Origin: CALFXN01 sp937957815
GTDB taxonomy: Bacteria; Synergistota; Synergistia; Synergistales; Aminobacteriaceae
Direction: 5' to 3'
DNA: 64,000 nt
NCBI GenBank assembly: GCA_036788195.1
Contig: DAIQNX010000003.1
Span: forward strand, 1-64,000
The notes below the pieces were generated by a model that worked only from the letters and a program-made list of their open reading frames with translations, made no database searches and was not told the origin of the DNA. Position 1 is the first letter of the stretch. Each line of letters starts with the position of its first letter. Position numbers and translations under genes: made by a program. Positions 36,495 through 44,716 of the stretch are shown piece by piece.

Positions 36495-37340
36495 TTGAGC
36501 GCACAAATCCTCGACGGGAAGGCGATATCCGCTTCGATCCGGGAACGGGTCAGGGCGGAAGTCGAACGGCTGAAGGCGCGGGGGATTGTCCCCGGGCTTG
36601 CGGTCGTCCTCGTGGGCGAGAACCCGGCGTCCAAGGTCTACGTCGGGCAAAAGGAAAAGGCTTGTCTCTCCGCGGGATTCGCATCTTTTCTGCATCGTCT
36701 TCCGGCATCGACGTCGCAACATGAGCTCCTCGAACTCGTCGACGGACTGAACAGGGATCCTTCGGTTCACGGCATTCTCGTCCAGCTGCCGTTGCCGCCA
36801 CAGATCGATCCGGATACGGTGATCTCGGCGATCCGTCCGGAGAAGGACGTCGACGGATTCCACCCGATCAACGCCGGCAAACTGCTTGCGGGACTGCCCT
36901 GCATCGAACCCTGTACGCCGAAGGGCGTCATGCACCTCATCGCCGAGACGGGAATCTCACTCGAAGGCAGGGAGGCGGTCGTCGTCGGGCGGAGCAATAT
37001 CGTCGGAAAGCCCGTCTCCCTGATGCTGCTTTCGAAGAACGCGACCGTCACGGTGTGTCACAGCAGGACGAAGAACATCGCGCAGCACCTGCGGCACGCC
37101 GACATCATCGTCGCCGCCGTCGGCCGGCCGCGCTTCGTCACGGCCGACATGGTCAGGGAAGGGGCCGTCGTGATCGACGTCGGCATCAACCGTCTCGACG
37201 AAGGACTTGTCGGCGACGTCGATTACGAAACCGTCGCGGAAAAGGCGTCGTGGATCACGCCGGTTCCGGGCGGCGTCGGTCCGATGACGATCGCGATGCT
37301 GCTGCAGAACACCCTGGACGTGGCTTCCGGCAGGATCTGA
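36495..37340 (+). CDS. folD: Methylenetetrahydrofolate dehydrogenase / methenyltetrahydrofolate cyclohydrolase
   Basis: 281 residues. Bifunctional FolD: catalytic Lys in ASKVYVGQKEKAC, the signature VHGILVQLPLP, PEKDVDGFHPINAGKL, the NADP loop VVGRSNIVGKPVSLML, and the closing VTPVPGGVGPMTIAMLL form (ITPVPGGVGPMT). It links the one-carbon level of glyA with that of fhs. The start is a TTG at 36495 (MSAQILDGK), spaced well from AAGGAAGG. A GTG at 36486 is a less likely start. A strong bidirectional terminator follows. Confidence 0.97.
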   Translation: MSAQILDGKAISASIRERVRAEVERLKARGIVPGLAVVLVGENPASKVYVGQKEKACLSAGFASFLHRLPASTSQHELLELVDGLNRDPSVHGILVQLPLPPQIDPDTVISAIRPEKDVDGFHPINAGKLLAGLPCIEPCTPKGVMHLIAETGISLEGREAVVVGRSNIVGKPVSLMLLSKNATVTVCHSRTKNIAQHLRHADIIVAAVGRPRFVTADMVREGAVVIDVGINRLDEGLVGDVDYETVAEKASWITPVPGGVGPMTIAMLLQNTLDVASGRI

Positions 37341-37362
37341 CGCAAACGGACACGCACGCTAA

Positions 37363-37399
37363 AAAGGGCCTTTCCGGAAAACGACCGGAAAGGCCCTTT
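37363..37399. terminator. Bidirectional terminator between folD and rlmN
   Basis: A perfect 15-bp stem AAAGGGCCTTTCCGG / CCGGAAAGGCCCTTT with a seven-base loop. T-runs follow on both strands (CGCTTTTT on plus, CCTTTTTAGC on minus), suiting the two convergent genes. Confidence 0.9.
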
Positions 37400-37420
37400 C
37401 GCTTTTTCGGGGCCGGGGCG

Positions 37421-38452
37421 CTACGACTGCGTCCTGTTTCTGAGCTGACCGCACGCGGCGTCGATGTCGGATCCCTTTTCCCTGCGGACTTCGTACTCGA
37501 GGCCGCACTCCGCGAGGGCGGCTCCGAACGCCTTGAGGCTCTCCAGGGGAGAACGCGCGAACGCGGAATCCGTCGAATTGCAGGGGATGAGGTTCACGTA
37601 GGCGGACATTCCCGAGAAGAGGGCCGCGAGCTCGTAAGCGAGGCTCGGATCGTCGTTGACGCCGTCGATCGTGACGTATTCGACCGTGATGCGCTCTCCC
37701 GTCTTCTCCTGGTAATACCGGAGAGCGTCCATGAGCTGCGGAAGGGGGTAGCGTTTGTTGACGGGCATGAGCTTCGTCCTGAGCTGGTCGTTCGGAGCGT
37801 GGATGGAGACCGAAAGGCGGATCGGGAGCCCCGAGTCGGCGAGGTTCCTGATACCGGGGACGATGCCGGACGTCGAGATCGTGATGTGGCGGGCGCCGAG
37901 GTTCCGCATCTTCGGGTGATGCAGGATTCGGATGGATTTCAGGACAGCATCTTCGTTGAGAAGGGGTTCGCCCATTCCCATGAAGACGATGTTCGAGACG
38001 GGTTCTTTCGATCGCCATTCGATCGCGAGAAACTGTCCGACGATCTCGCCGACCGTGAGGTTGCGCCGGAAGCCGGACTGTCCCGTTGCGCAGAAGGAAC
38101 AGTTCAGCGGGCACCCCGCCTGGCTCGACAGGCACGCGGTGCTGTAGTTCCCGTGATCCATGAGGACCGCCTCGATTCTTTCCCCGTCCTCCATCTGCCA
38201 GAGGAACTTCCGGGTTCCGTCCTGCGACGTCTGCTCCCTGACGAGTACGGGCGGCATGATCAGAAGCTCGTACACGAGACGTTCCCTGAGTTCTTTCGAG
38301 AGATTCGTCATCGAATGGATCTGGAAGACCTTCTTGTCGTAGATCCAGCCGCAGATCTGGTCCGCGCGGAAGCGCGGCTGGCCGAAGCGCTCCGTCACGA
38401 GCGACACCCATTCGCCGTATTCGAGATCAAGCGCCTTCACCGGTTCCTGCAT
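37421..38452 (-). CDS. rlmN: 23S rRNA / tRNA (adenine-C2) methyltransferase RlmN
   Basis: 343 residues. Radical SAM enzyme that methylates A2503 of 23S rRNA and A37 of some tRNAs. It has the cluster motif CPLNCSFCATGQSGF, the N-terminal FRADQICGWIYDKKV, and the C-terminal EVRREKGSDIDAACGQLR with the conserved cysteine that carries the methyl group. Its conventional size and motifs argue against the Cfr resistance enzyme. ATG 38452 has GGAG close upstream. A TATAAT (38503-38508) on the minus strand is a plausible -10 box. Confidence 0.96.
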   Translation of the reverse strand: MQEPVKALDLEYGEWVSLVTERFGQPRFRADQICGWIYDKKVFQIHSMTNLSKELRERLVYELLIMPPVLVREQTSQDGTRKFLWQMEDGERIEAVLMDHGNYSTACLSSQAGCPLNCSFCATGQSGFRRNLTVGEIVGQFLAIEWRSKEPVSNIVFMGMGEPLLNEDAVLKSIRILHHPKMRNLGARHITISTSGIVPGIRNLADSGLPIRLSVSIHAPNDQLRTKLMPVNKRYPLPQLMDALRYYQEKTGERITVEYVTIDGVNDDPSLAYELAALFSGMSAYVNLIPCNSTDSAFARSPLESLKAFGAALAECGLEYEVRREKGSDIDAACGQLRNRTQS

Positions 38453-38716
38453 GATTCTCCATTCCTCCCCGTGGGCGCGTGGCCCCGTCGATTTCTGCGT
38501 TCATTATATCGTCCCGGAAGTCCTTCGGAAGGGGGAATGGAGACGAGTTCTGTGTTCGGGAATCACGATGGAATAAAAATACCAATAGTGGGTATTTCGT
38601 CAAATATTGATTTATGGAAAAGAAAGACAGAAAAGCTGGACATCCCGATGCTATCGGGTAGACTTCAAATATACAGAAAATTATGTATGCGCGGTTCAGA
38701 CCGAGGAGGGGTAGAA
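38453..38716. promoter_or_regulatory. AT-rich divergent intergenic region
   Basis: This 264-base gap separates rlmN from the small exported protein gene. It contains a minus-strand TATAAT at 38503-38508, an inverted repeat AAATACC / GGTATTT at 38577-38597, and a small CCCGAT-GCT-ATCGGG hairpin near 38644-38658. The stretch 38560-38700 is far richer in A and T than its surroundings and probably holds the promoter of the plus-strand operon. I could not fix a convincing -35/-10 pair there. Confidence 0.4.
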
Positions 38717-39268
38717 ATGGCATCGATTCGAAAACTGATACTCGCAGCGTGCGTTCTCCTGTGTTTCGCGGGTGCTTCCCTTGCGGCGGACATAGCCCTG
38801 ACATCGGCCGGACAGAGTCCGGACGCGATGATGGTCCGCGTCGTTCTGAAGAAGCTCGGCGTCGAGGCGGATTACGATCCGCTGATGAAGCCCGAGGCAT
38901 TCACTCAGAAGATCCTGATCGTCGTCATCGGCGGAAGTTCGAAGGGGCTCGGCGCAGCGGGAATCGACAAGGACCAGGAGATCGCCCGCCTGACGGCGCT
39001 CCTGGAGACCGCGTCCGAAAAGGGCGCGAAAATCCTCGCGATGCACGTCGGCGGCGAAGGGAGGCGCGGAAAGCTCTCCGACGAGTTTATCACCGTGGTC
39101 GCTCCGTCGGCCGCGAAACTGATCGTCGTCGACGGCGGCGACGCTGACGGGATTTTCGCGAACATCGCGAAGGAGAAGAAGATTCCCGTCCTCGGGGCCC
39201 CGAACGTGAGCGGAGTCGCCGGGCCGTTGAAGGCGATCCTGACGGAGTGGGGCGTCGCGACGAAGTAG
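38717..39268 (+). CDS. Small exported protein, probably DUF6305 type
   Basis: 183 residues. A signal peptide (LILAACVLLCFAGASLAAD) precedes a compact alpha/beta domain: IALTSAGQSPDAMMVRVVLKKLG, KILIVVIGGSSKGLGAAG, AKILAMHVGGEGRRGKLSDEF and AAKLIVVDGGDADG. This looks like a Rossmann-type or binding-protein-like fold. I recognise it as resembling the uncharacterised DUF6305 group, but that name is from memory. GAGGAGGGG lies six bases before ATG 38717. It is first in an operon with a DctM-like permease, so it may be the extracytoplasmic binding component. Confidence 0.75.
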   Translation: MASIRKLILAACVLLCFAGASLAADIALTSAGQSPDAMMVRVVLKKLGVEADYDPLMKPEAFTQKILIVVIGGSSKGLGAAGIDKDQEIARLTALLETASEKGAKILAMHVGGEGRRGKLSDEFITVVAPSAAKLIVVDGGDADGIFANIAKEKKIPVLGAPNVSGVAGPLKAILTEWGVATK

Positions 39269-39277
39269 GAGGCCGCC

Positions 39278-40567
39278 ATGAGCTGGTTCTGGCCTGAAGG
39301 CTTCTACGCGGCGGCAATGCTCGGGGCGTTCGCGGCGGGGGCGTTTGTCTTCCGGCTCCCGATCGCGATCGCGATGTCCGCCGCGGCGGTGCTTGGAGCG
39401 CTTCTCGGAGGCGAAGGCGTGCCGATCCGTCACCTGGTTGAGGGCGCGTTCGGATACATCGACACGATCCTCATTATCGCGTCGGCGATGATCTACATGA
39501 AGACGCTCCAGAAGACGGGGCTTCTCGAATCCCTCGCGGCATTCGTCATAAGGAAGTTCCGCAACAGTCCGCTGTCGCTGTCCCTCGGACTCGTGGGGAT
39601 CGTCATGGTTCCCGGTATGATCACGGGATCGTCGACGGCCGCTGTCCTCACGGCGGGAGCGCTCGTCGCCCCGGTGATGATGCGTCTCAACGTCCCCGCG
39701 GACCGTGCGGGAGCCCTCATCGCGATGGCGGCGATCTACGGGATGATCGCCCCTCCGGTGAATATCCCCGCGATGATCATCGGCGGCGGCATCGACATGC
39801 CATACGTCGGGTTTGCGGGCCCCCTTCTCGCGTGCACGCTTCCGCTTGCGGCCTACTCCGCGGTGACGCTCGTATATCCGTATCTCCGCGCTTCGGGCGG
39901 AGGAGGAACGGAACTCGAGACCGAACTGCAGAGGATGGAACGTGTCCCGCTTTCATGGCGTCTCCTGATTCCCGTGTGGGTACTCGTGATTCTGATGGCC
40001 GGGGAGCAGTTCTTTCCCGAAGTCTGGCCGCCCCTCGGTCTGCCGGTCGATTTCGTCCTCTCGGCGCTCTCGGCGCTCCTGTCCGGATCGCGCTTCGATC
40101 TTCCCGAGGCCTCGACCGAGGCGATCCGCGACAGTCTGCCGGTCATGGGAATCCTCATGGGCGTCGGGATGTTCATTCAGATCATGACGCTCATCGGGGT
40201 CCAGGGGTTCGTCGTCGTCTCGGCGCTTGCGCTGCCTTCGGTCCTCATCTACCTCGCGATCGCGACGACGATCCCGCTCTTCGGTGCGATATCGGCTTTC
40301 GGAGCGGCGTCGATTCTCGGAGTCCCGTTCGTCCTCGCGCTTCTCGGAAAGGATACGATCGTCGTGACGGCGGCGGTCAGCCTCATCGCCGGGCTCGGAG
40401 ATCTGATGCCGCCGACGGCGCTCGCCGGGATCTTCGCGGCGCAGGTCATCGGGGAGGACAACTACTTCGTCGTCCTGCGCCGGTGCATCGTTCCAGGACT
40501 TGTCACCGCGATCTGGGGCATCGTTCTGATCCTCGGTGCGAACGGTGTTGCCGCAATGCTGAACTAG
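39278..40567 (+). CDS. DctM-like (TRAP large permease family) transporter
   Basis: 429 residues, about eleven membrane segments. The pattern VPGMITGSSTAAVLTAGALVAPVM followed by AAIYGMIAPPVNIPAMIIGGG resembles the substrate/ion loops of DctM permeases, and MPPTALAGIFAAQVIGEDNYF repeats it in the second half. No DctP or ordinary DctQ gene is adjacent. Instead the gene is flanked by a small exported protein and a 49-residue membrane protein that may take those roles. AGGAGG lies five bases before ATG 39278. It probably imports products of the downstream hydrolases. Confidence 0.82.
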   Translation: MSWFWPEGFYAAAMLGAFAAGAFVFRLPIAIAMSAAAVLGALLGGEGVPIRHLVEGAFGYIDTILIIASAMIYMKTLQKTGLLESLAAFVIRKFRNSPLSLSLGLVGIVMVPGMITGSSTAAVLTAGALVAPVMMRLNVPADRAGALIAMAAIYGMIAPPVNIPAMIIGGGIDMPYVGFAGPLLACTLPLAAYSAVTLVYPYLRASGGGGTELETELQRMERVPLSWRLLIPVWVLVILMAGEQFFPEVWPPLGLPVDFVLSALSALLSGSRFDLPEASTEAIRDSLPVMGILMGVGMFIQIMTLIGVQGFVVVSALALPSVLIYLAIATTIPLFGAISAFGAASILGVPFVLALLGKDTIVVTAAVSLIAGLGDLMPPTALAGIFAAQVIGEDNYFVVLRRCIVPGLVTAIWGIVLILGANGVAAMLN

Positions 40568-40580
40568 GGAGGGGCGTCGC

Positions 40581-40730
40581 ATGACAATGACACTTGTGTA
40601 CCGTTTTCTCGTCCTCGTGATTCTGGCGCTCGCGATCCGTTGCATGTTCCGGGAGCGGGACTTCTGGAAGCAGGCTACGGCCGCGCTCGTCGTCGTGCCG
40701 CTCGTACTGCGGCTCCTGATGATCAAGTGA
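40581..40730 (+). CDS. 49-residue membrane protein
   Basis: Begins MTMTLVYRFLVLVILALAIR and has two hydrophobic stretches separated by a short charged hairpin (CMFRERDFWKQ). It ends in VVPLVLRLLMIK. GGGAGGGG lies six bases before the ATG. It sits 13 bases after the permease stop and 11 before the next gene, so it is certainly within the operon. Its size and two membrane segments suggest a minimal small-permease or accessory subunit of the DctM-like transporter. No family recognised. Confidence 0.75.
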   Translation: MTMTLVYRFLVLVILALAIRCMFRERDFWKQATAALVVVPLVLRLLMIK

Positions 40731-40741
40731 GGGGGGAGGAC

Positions 40742-41899
40742 ATGAAGCGACTGCCTGCGCCCTCGTGGAAGACGGCGTTCGTGCTTCTGTGTCTCGCGAT
40801 CCTCGTCGCGTATGTCGCAGCCCGGGACTTCGGCTCGATGCGCCGTCCCGACGAATTTGTCCCGACGGAGGGGTTCGCGAGGAAGATGCTTTCGGAGTAC
40901 TTCCCGCCGCTGAAAGGGACCGACGCGGATACGCCCGTCTTCATCCGGGAAGGCAAGGAGCCGGGAGGAACGGTGCTCATCCTTGGCGGGACGCACCCGG
41001 TGGAATCAGCCGGGATCCTCGCGGCGACGGTCTTTCTCGAAAACGCGTCCGTTTCGCGCGGCCGCCTGATCGTCATTCCGAACGCGAACGCGATGGCGCT
41101 GACCCACAACTCTCCGCAGGAGGGGCATCCGCAGCGAATTGCGCTCACGCTCCGCGACGGAAGTGTCCGGACCTTCCGCTACGGGTCGCGCGCGACGAAC
41201 TCGACGGATGAGTGGCCCTTTCCGGAGATCTACGTCCACCCGGCGTCGGGACAGAAGCTCTCCGGAAAGGAACGGAGCAACCTGAACCGCTGTTATCCCG
41301 GCGTACCCGACGGATCGATGACGGAGCGTCTCGCCTACGCGATCGTGCAGCTTATCCGGAAGGAAAAGGTGGACCTCGCGTTCGACCTTCACGAGGCGTC
41401 GCCGGAATATCCGGTCGTCAACGCGATCGTCGCGCACGAACGGAGCATGGAGCTTGCGGCGATGGTCGCGATGGAGCTCGAGGGACTCGGCATTCCGATC
41501 CGCCTCGAACCGTCGCCGAAAAATCTTCGCGGACTGAGTCACAGAGAATGGGGCGACGCGACAGATGTGTTGCCGATTCTCATGGAAACGGGGAATCCGA
41601 GTCAGGGGCGACTCCGCGGACGAACCGACGAACGTCTGGTCCTGACGGGCGAGGACAAGGCATACACGAAAGCCGCCGCGCTCGGTCGTCTGTTCATCCC
41701 CTACGGGGGGAATCAGCCCATAGCCTATCGGGTTGCGCGCCATGTGACGGCGGTCAGGATATTCGTCGAGAACCTCGACATGGTGCGACCCGGGAAAGGG
41801 GTGACGCTGGAAGGCATTCCCGGGTACGAGGAGATCCTGAAACAGGGTGTGGAATCGTTCCTGAAACCTGTTCCTAAAAAACGGGAGGTGGAGATATGA
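40742..41899 (+). CDS. Membrane-anchored succinylglutamate desuccinylase / aspartoacylase family zinc hydrolase
   Basis: 385 residues. An N-terminal membrane anchor or signal (TAFVLLCLAILVAYVAA) is followed by a zinc carboxypeptidase-like domain. GGTHPVESAG supplies the His and Glu ligands, FDLHEASPEY supplies the second His, and RSNLNRCYPG is the substrate Arg-Asn region. The family removes acyl groups from N-acyl amino acids or trims peptides. Its 3' end overlaps the ggt start (ATGA). Next to a gamma-glutamyltransferase it may cleave acyl- or glutamyl-amino acids outside the cytoplasm. Confidence 0.85.
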   Translation: MKRLPAPSWKTAFVLLCLAILVAYVAARDFGSMRRPDEFVPTEGFARKMLSEYFPPLKGTDADTPVFIREGKEPGGTVLILGGTHPVESAGILAATVFLENASVSRGRLIVIPNANAMALTHNSPQEGHPQRIALTLRDGSVRTFRYGSRATNSTDEWPFPEIYVHPASGQKLSGKERSNLNRCYPGVPDGSMTERLAYAIVQLIRKEKVDLAFDLHEASPEYPVVNAIVAHERSMELAAMVAMELEGLGIPIRLEPSPKNLRGLSHREWGDATDVLPILMETGNPSQGRLRGRTDERLVLTGEDKAYTKAAALGRLFIPYGGNQPIAYRVARHVTAVRIFVENLDMVRPGKGVTLEGIPGYEEILKQGVESFLKPVPKKREVEI

Positions 41900-43611
41900 A
41901 ACGTGTTCTGATCTGTGTCGGGATTCTTGCGCTTCTTGTCACGGGAGCGGCGGGCGCCGCCGATGTCGTCGACGTGCGCGCGAAGAACGGGATGGTCTCG
42001 TCGGCGCACGAGCTCGCGTCGAAGGCCGGGGTTGAAATCCTGCAGAAGGGCGGCAACGCGGTCGACGCGGCCGTTGCGACGCAGCTCGCGCTGAACGTCG
42101 TCGAGCCCAACGCTTCGGGAATCGGCGGCGGCGGATTTATGACGATCCGGATTGCGAAAACGGGCGAAGTCGTCGTTCTCGACTATAGGGAGATCGCTCC
42201 GCTCTCCGCGACGAAGGATATGTTCGCCTCGGAGGAATCGAAAAAGGCGAAGGAGTCGGAACTCGGAGGAAAGGCGATCGGCGTCCCCGGCGCGGTCAAG
42301 GGGATGTTCACAGCGCTCCGGAAGTACGGGACCATGTCGTTCGCGCAGATCGCCGAACCCGCACTTCGCCTCGCCGAGGAAGGATTCGAAGTCCATCCGA
42401 TGCAGCAGCAGATCATCACGGATGAGTTCGACAAGCTCACAAAATACAGCCCGAAGTGCGCTTTCATCGTCGACGGACTTCCCGCGCAGAAGGGAACGAT
42501 CCTGAAACAGCCCGAACTCGCGAAGACATTCAGGATGCTCGCGAAGGACGGTCCGGACGCCTTCTACAAAGGCTCCATCGCCGACGCGATTGTCGCGTCC
42601 GTGAATGCGGCGGGCGGCAGGATGACGAAGAAGGACCTCGCGAACTATGAACTCGTCGTACGCGAGCCAATCATGGGGAACTATCGCGGATACTCGATCT
42701 TCTCGGTTCCGCCCGCATCGAGCGGCGGAACGCATATCGTCGAGCTGCTGAATATCATGGAAACCTTCCCGGTCGGAAAGTGGAAGCACAATTCGGCGCA
42801 GCACCTCCACACGCTCGCCGAAGCAATGAAGCTCATGTACGCCGACCGGGGCGCTTTCATGGCGGATACGGCGTTCGTCACGGTCCCGCTCAGGGGGCTC
42901 GCCGACAAGGGATATGCGGCCAAACGCGCCGGGCTCATCAAACAGATGGAGGTCATGAAGGAAGTCGCGGCCGGAGATCCCGCCGCGTTCGAGAAAGGCG
43001 CGCAGAAGACTGCCGATCTCCGCGGTGGCGGCGAGAAACACATCTCCACGAGCCACTTCTCGGTCGTCGACGCTCAGGGGAATATCGTCGCATCGACGAA
43101 CACCGTGAACTACTTCTTCGGATCGGGCGTCATCGTCCCGGAATACGGCTTCGTGCTGAACAACGAGATGGACGACTTCGCCTTCAGCCCCAAGAGCGTC
43201 AACGCGCCCGAACCCGGCAAGCGACCGCTCTCCTCAATGTCCCCGACGATCGTCACCGATCGCGAGGGCAGACCGTTCATCACGTTCGGCTCGGCCGGAG
43301 CGACGCGGATCATCAGCGCGCTCGCGCAGATCCTCATGAACGTCGTCGATTTCGGGATGACAATGGACCAGGCGATCGAACAGCCGAGAATCTTCAATTT
43401 CACGAGCGGCGGCAAGGCCGGCAAGCTCCTCGTCGAAACGGGCGTCGACCCGAAGGTCGTCGACCTCCTGAAGCTCCGCGGGCATGATCTCGAGGTTCGC
43501 CCCTTCGGCGGCTATTTCGGAACGTCGCAGGGAATCATGTTCGACTGGAAGAACGGAACGATGGACGGTGGCGCCGACAGCCGCCGTCTCGGAGTCCCCG
43601 TCGGATACTGA
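41896..43611 (+). CDS. ggt: Gamma-glutamyltransferase
   Basis: 571 residues. A signal peptide (MKRVLICVGILALLVTGAAGA) marks it as periplasmic. Large subunit: ASGIGGGGFMTIR and LDYREIAPLSA. The autocatalytic cleavage site gives Thr385 as the nucleophile of the small subunit (ISTSHFSVVDAQGN). NTVNYFFGSGVIVPEYGFVLNNEMDDF and RPLSSMSPTIV complete the active site. The usual TTH at the cleavage site is TSH here. It hydrolyses or transfers gamma-glutamyl groups from glutathione, gamma-glutamyl peptides or poly-gamma-glutamate. The location directly before PgsB/C/W-like genes favours the last. A strong terminator follows. Confidence 0.95.
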   Translation: MKRVLICVGILALLVTGAAGAADVVDVRAKNGMVSSAHELASKAGVEILQKGGNAVDAAVATQLALNVVEPNASGIGGGGFMTIRIAKTGEVVVLDYREIAPLSATKDMFASEESKKAKESELGGKAIGVPGAVKGMFTALRKYGTMSFAQIAEPALRLAEEGFEVHPMQQQIITDEFDKLTKYSPKCAFIVDGLPAQKGTILKQPELAKTFRMLAKDGPDAFYKGSIADAIVASVNAAGGRMTKKDLANYELVVREPIMGNYRGYSIFSVPPASSGGTHIVELLNIMETFPVGKWKHNSAQHLHTLAEAMKLMYADRGAFMADTAFVTVPLRGLADKGYAAKRAGLIKQMEVMKEVAAGDPAAFEKGAQKTADLRGGGEKHISTSHFSVVDAQGNIVASTNTVNYFFGSGVIVPEYGFVLNNEMDDFAFSPKSVNAPEPGKRPLSSMSPTIVTDREGRPFITFGSAGATRIISALAQILMNVVDFGMTMDQAIEQPRIFNFTSGGKAGKLLVETGVDPKVVDLLKLRGHDLEVRPFGGYFGTSQGIMFDWKNGTMDGGADSRRLGVPVGY

Positions 43612-43643
43612 TCGGGTCCGACGGTTCGTTTCCGGCGGACGGG

Positions 43644-43679
43644 AAAGACCGGGGCGGGAAACCGCTCCGGTCTTTTTTT
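43644..43679 (+). terminator. Intrinsic terminator after ggt
   Basis: A 14-pair stem (43644-43657 with 43662-43675), GAAA loop and a run of seven T. Its one G-U pair forms only on plus-strand RNA. It separates the ggt operon from the pgs-like operon, which therefore should have its own promoter; a TAGAAT at 43702-43707 is a weak -10 candidate. Confidence 0.9.
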
Positions 43680-43732
43680 CCCGGAGACACCTCGCCCGGG
43701 GTAGAATAGAACCGACAGGAGGGGGTCGGAAA

Positions 43733-44716
43733 GTGTCGTTTTTCTCGTTCCAGCGGCGTCCGGCGCCGGAAGTCCGGATTCTCGTCACGGGGTGTCGCGG
43801 CAAGAGTTCCCTCGTGCGCCTCGTTACGGTCGGACTTCTGGCCTGCGGTCGTCGCGCACGGGGACGGATCACGGGGGTCGTACCGAGGGAGATCGGCCCG
43901 GAAGGAGAGTTCCAGATCCTTCGCGCCTCGGGTGCGCACATTTCCGAGATGCGGTGGTGGCTCCGCTCACTGCCGGCGGATACGGACGCTGTCGTCCTCG
44001 AGAACAGCGCCGTATCGCCGGATTTCCAGGAGGCCGCGGTCCGTTGGCTCGATCCGACGCTTGTCGTTTTCACGAATGTCCGGGAGGATCACCGGGAGGT
44101 CTGGGGGGTGGGGACCGACGACGCGGCCCGTGTTCTGACGCGCGGCCTCGCTCCTCGAGTTCCGGTCGTGATCCCGTCCGGAGAAGCTGCGCACCCGCTC
44201 GTCTCGGCGGCGGCGGACAGACTCGGATGCCGTCTCGTGCGGGTTCCCGAGAATCCGGACTTCCGCGAGGGGAATATCGCGCTCGCGCTCGCGGCCTGCG
44301 GCGCATCGGATGCTCGGGGAGAGGCAGTCGAGGCTGCGATGCGGTCGCTCCCGCCGGACATCGCGGACTTCCGCATCTTCCCGCTCGAGGGCGGGGAGCT
44401 CGCATACGCCTTCTCCGCCAACGACGTCGAGTCGACGACGCGGCTTTTCGAGTCGCTTCGCTGGCTCCCCGAAGAGACGACGCTCCTGTATAACGGACGC
44501 GGCGACCGGCCCGGACGTGATGCCGCGTTCGAGAGTCTGTTCGCCGAAAGGCGGTGGAAGGGAATCGTCAGGATCGACAGCGAAAGCGCCGGGGAAGGAG
44601 ACGACGCGACCCTCCTGATGTCGATTTCGGGGAAGGGACACGTATTCGGCTGCGGCAACGTCGCCGGGGCACCGCTCCGTCTCCTGTCGCTCCTCGCCCG
44701 GGGGAGCTCGCGATGA
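43733..44716 (+). CDS. pgsB: PgsB-like poly-gamma-glutamate ligase (Mur-ligase type)
   Basis: 327 residues. The ATP loop VTGCRGKSSLVRL contains GxxGKS with Lys24, near the N-terminus as in PgsB/CapB. It is followed by REIGPEGEF, LENSAVSPDFQEAAVRWLDPTLVVFTNVREDH (the Mur-ligase Mg/carbamate region) and LLYNGRGDRPGRDAAF. PgsB adds glutamate units through gamma-amide bonds with ATP. It is shorter than Bacillus PgsB (about 390) because the N-terminal membrane segment is missing. The start is a GTG at 43733 with AGGAGGGG. It overlaps pgsC (ATGA). The monomer and linkage in this organism are inferred. Confidence 0.82.
   Translation: MSFFSFQRRPAPEVRILVTGCRGKSSLVRLVTVGLLACGRRARGRITGVVPREIGPEGEFQILRASGAHISEMRWWLRSLPADTDAVVLENSAVSPDFQEAAVRWLDPTLVVFTNVREDHREVWGVGTDDAARVLTRGLAPRVPVVIPSGEAAHPLVSAAADRLGCRLVRVPENPDFREGNIALALAACGASDARGEAVEAAMRSLPPDIADFRIFPLEGGELAYAFSANDVESTTRLFESLRWLPEETTLLYNGRGDRPGRDAAFESLFAERRWKGIVRIDSESAGEGDDATLLMSISGKGHVFGCGNVAGAPLRLLSLLARGSSR

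Noticed and set aside
37421..38452. Possible Cfr antibiotic-resistance methyltransferase
   Set aside because: Length, N-terminal domain and the C-terminal EVRREKGSDIDAACGQL segment are typical of the housekeeping enzyme RlmN.
37055..39268. A 737-codon open frame from folD to the small exported protein
   Set aside because: It runs through folD, the terminator and rlmN in wrong frames. The real gene is the segment from 38717 with its own ribosome site and signal peptide.
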